Origin: a virus
DNA length: 38,385 nt
Strand: one strand, 5' to 3'
IMG/VR virus record: IMGVR_UViG_3300024346_000204
Location: 1-38,385 of that record
Below are positions 37,567 through 38,385 of this stretch, piece after piece. The first letter of the stretch is position 1. The number at the start of each line of letters is the position of its first letter. Position numbers and translations under genes: made by a program. The notes below the pieces were generated by a model. It did no database searches, was not told the origin of the DNA, and saw only the letters and a program-made list of their open reading frames with translations.

Positions 37567-37703
37567 TACCGGCCTTGCCCTCTGAGGGGCTTGCGGCCGC
37601 GGCGGCGTGGGCGTGAGCGGGTGCCGTAGCCCTGCGCAGTGGTCTTAGGTGGGCCGGGCTGATGCTCGATGCGAGCGGCGCCGGTCTTAGCGCGGACTAC
37701 CAT
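37566..37703 (-). CDS. Very basic small protein (45 aa)
   Basis: MVVRAKTGAARIEHQPGPPKTTAQGYGTRSRPRRRGRKPLRGQGR is Arg/Lys-rich and ends RGQGR. The I-E-H-x-P-G-P-P-K-x-T-x-Q-G motif is one I recognise from short proteins in many cyanophages, which helps place the host. It overlaps both neighbours by one base (TGATG and TAATG). Role unknown; nucleic acid binding is likely from charge. Confidence 0.7.
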   Translation of the reverse strand: MVVRAKTGAARIEHQPGPPKTTAQGYGTRSRPRRRGRKPLRGQGR

Positions 37704-38385
37704 CAGCCTTCGTAGATGATGTTGACGCTGCCAGCGTCAAATGTATCAGTGCCGTTGACGGTGGTGATGCGGACGCGATCAAGCACACCGCCGAGCGCGA
37801 TGGTGCCGCCGATCGTCGAGATCCACGCAGAATCGCTGAGCCCAAATGTTCCGCTTGCTACCCATGTGTTCCCCGTGATGTTAGAGAGCACCATTGCGCC
37901 ATGCCGAACGGCTGCAGCGGCATCTGAGGTGTTAAAGAAAATCCTGAAACCTGTGGAGAGGTTAGTTACCGCCCCGGCCGTGCCAATAATGTTTGACGAG
38001 CCCAGGTAGCCAGATGTCGTAAAGGTCGTTGAACCTAACTGGACTATCACACTGCTTGATCCGCTTGTACTGACGCCACTAAGCATCACCGTGATCTTTC
38101 CCGCCCAGGTTGGAATGCCGGTGAAGTTCAGCACCGTGCCACTGGTGCTGTTTTGGACAGTTGCCTGCACCATCCGCGGTTGAGCAGCGTCGAAGGTGAC
38201 CACGCCAGTCATCGTGCCGCCCGACTTCGGCAGCGCCGCGTTCGCCAGGTCGTAGGTGGTCTTCACCGCGTTAGCCGTCGCTGCCAGCGTGGTGCTGGTG
38301 GATGCAACGGTGTCATTCAGCTGCACGATGCCAGCCACTGATGTAGTGGCGGCGCCAAGCCCTTGGGTGAGATTGGTCAGCGTGA
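37703..38385 (-). CDS. Tail fibre protein, 5' end cut by window edge (right allele)
   Basis: This copy contains the complete C-terminus (DTFDAGSVNIIYEG-stop at 37703) and runs off the right edge upstream of VAGIVQLNDT. Over the shared part it differs from the left copy in about ten residues, for example WAGK versus WAEK and VLNFTG versus VIDFTG. Most of the other base changes are silent, so both copies look functional. It continues into the basic 45-aa gene with a one-base overlap. Confidence 0.75.
   Translation of the reverse strand, partial: TLTNLTQGLGAATTSVAGIVQLNDTVASTSTTLAATANAVKTTYDLANAALPKSGGTMTGVVTFDAAQPRMVQATVQNSTSGTVLNFTGIPTWAGKITVMLSGVSTSGSSSVIVQLGSTTFTTSGYLGSSNIIGTAGAVTNLSTGFRIFFNTSDAAAAVRHGAMVLSNITGNTWVASGTFGLSDSAWISTIGGTIALGGVLDRVRITTVNGTDTFDAGSVNIIYEG
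37722..38385. repeat. Terminal repeat, right copy (about 94% identical to 1-664)
   Basis: Matches bases 1-664 at constant offset with no gaps. The final ~130 bases and the first 125 are identical, and changes are in between. See the left copy for interpretation. Confidence 0.85.

Noticed and set aside
1-38385. CRISPR arrays, complete tRNA or rRNA genes, IS elements
   Set aside because: None seen; the only tRNA-like piece is the 45-base half gene in attP, and no transposase or terminal inverted repeat pair was found.
37722-38385. Terminal repeat as a simple assembly overlap
   Set aside because: About 38 clustered, mostly silent differences are too many for sequencing error, so a natural variant or duplication is needed.

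Overview
The window looks like the complete genome of a temperate, lambda-like siphovirus, about 37.7 kb once the ends are joined, with roughly 60% G+C. A picocyanobacterial host (Synechococcus or Cyanobium type) is my inference. It rests on small genes that I know from cyanophages: a 45-aa Arg/Pro-rich protein, a 50-aa membrane protein next to the endolysin, the N-terminal segment of that endolysin, and the fibre N-termini. The first 664 bases and the last 664 bases are the same piece of one fibre gene at about 94% identity. The contig therefore seems to close on itself inside a variable fibre gene, and the integrase lies beside an intact attP. This points to a circular or concatemeric form rather than an integrated prophage.

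Layout. The late genes run leftwards on the minus strand from about 23.3 kb down to 1 and, through the presumed junction, on from 38.4 to 34.8 kb. The order follows lambda: gpZ-like protein, small terminase (Nu1-like), large terminase (gpA-like), connector, portal, fused prohead protease-major capsid protein, a strong terminator, head-tail joining protein, two fibre-like proteins, tail terminator (gpU-like), tail tube, tail chaperones G and G-T (made by a -1 frameshift on A AAA AAC), tape measure, M, L, K, I, and tail tip J. The J protein carries an intein-like Hint domain at its N-terminus. Fibres, small membrane/holin candidates, a two-domain endolysin, a homing endonuclease and dCTP deaminase follow. 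Upstream on the minus strand (23.5-27.3 kb) is a replication block: SF2 helicase, VRR-NUC nuclease and a PrimPol/VapE-type primase-helicase. An iteron-like repeat array lies beyond the primase.

The plus strand from 27.3 to 34.8 kb holds the early and lysogeny genes. First come a RecE-like nuclease, a RecT-like annealing protein, a small HTH protein and a putative ssDNA-binding protein. Then follows a tightly overlapping chain of about a dozen small genes, including a zinc ribbon, a winged-helix protein and a DUF3310 protein. The plus-strand block ends with attP, a tyrosine integrase and convergence on dcd. Two minus-strand islets interrupt it: a 65-aa protein, and a 60-aa protein with an HNH nuclease. 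Two promoter-like sites share the motif GTTACGGATTGT and a similar -10 region. No CI-like repressor could be recognised.

Most interesting points: the Hint domain in J, the G/G-T frameshift, attP as the 3' half of a tRNA-Lys(UUU) with five TGCGCGAA arm-like sites around it, divergent fibre alleles at the contig ends, SSB-like acidic C-termini on two recombination proteins, and a probably leaderless small gene.
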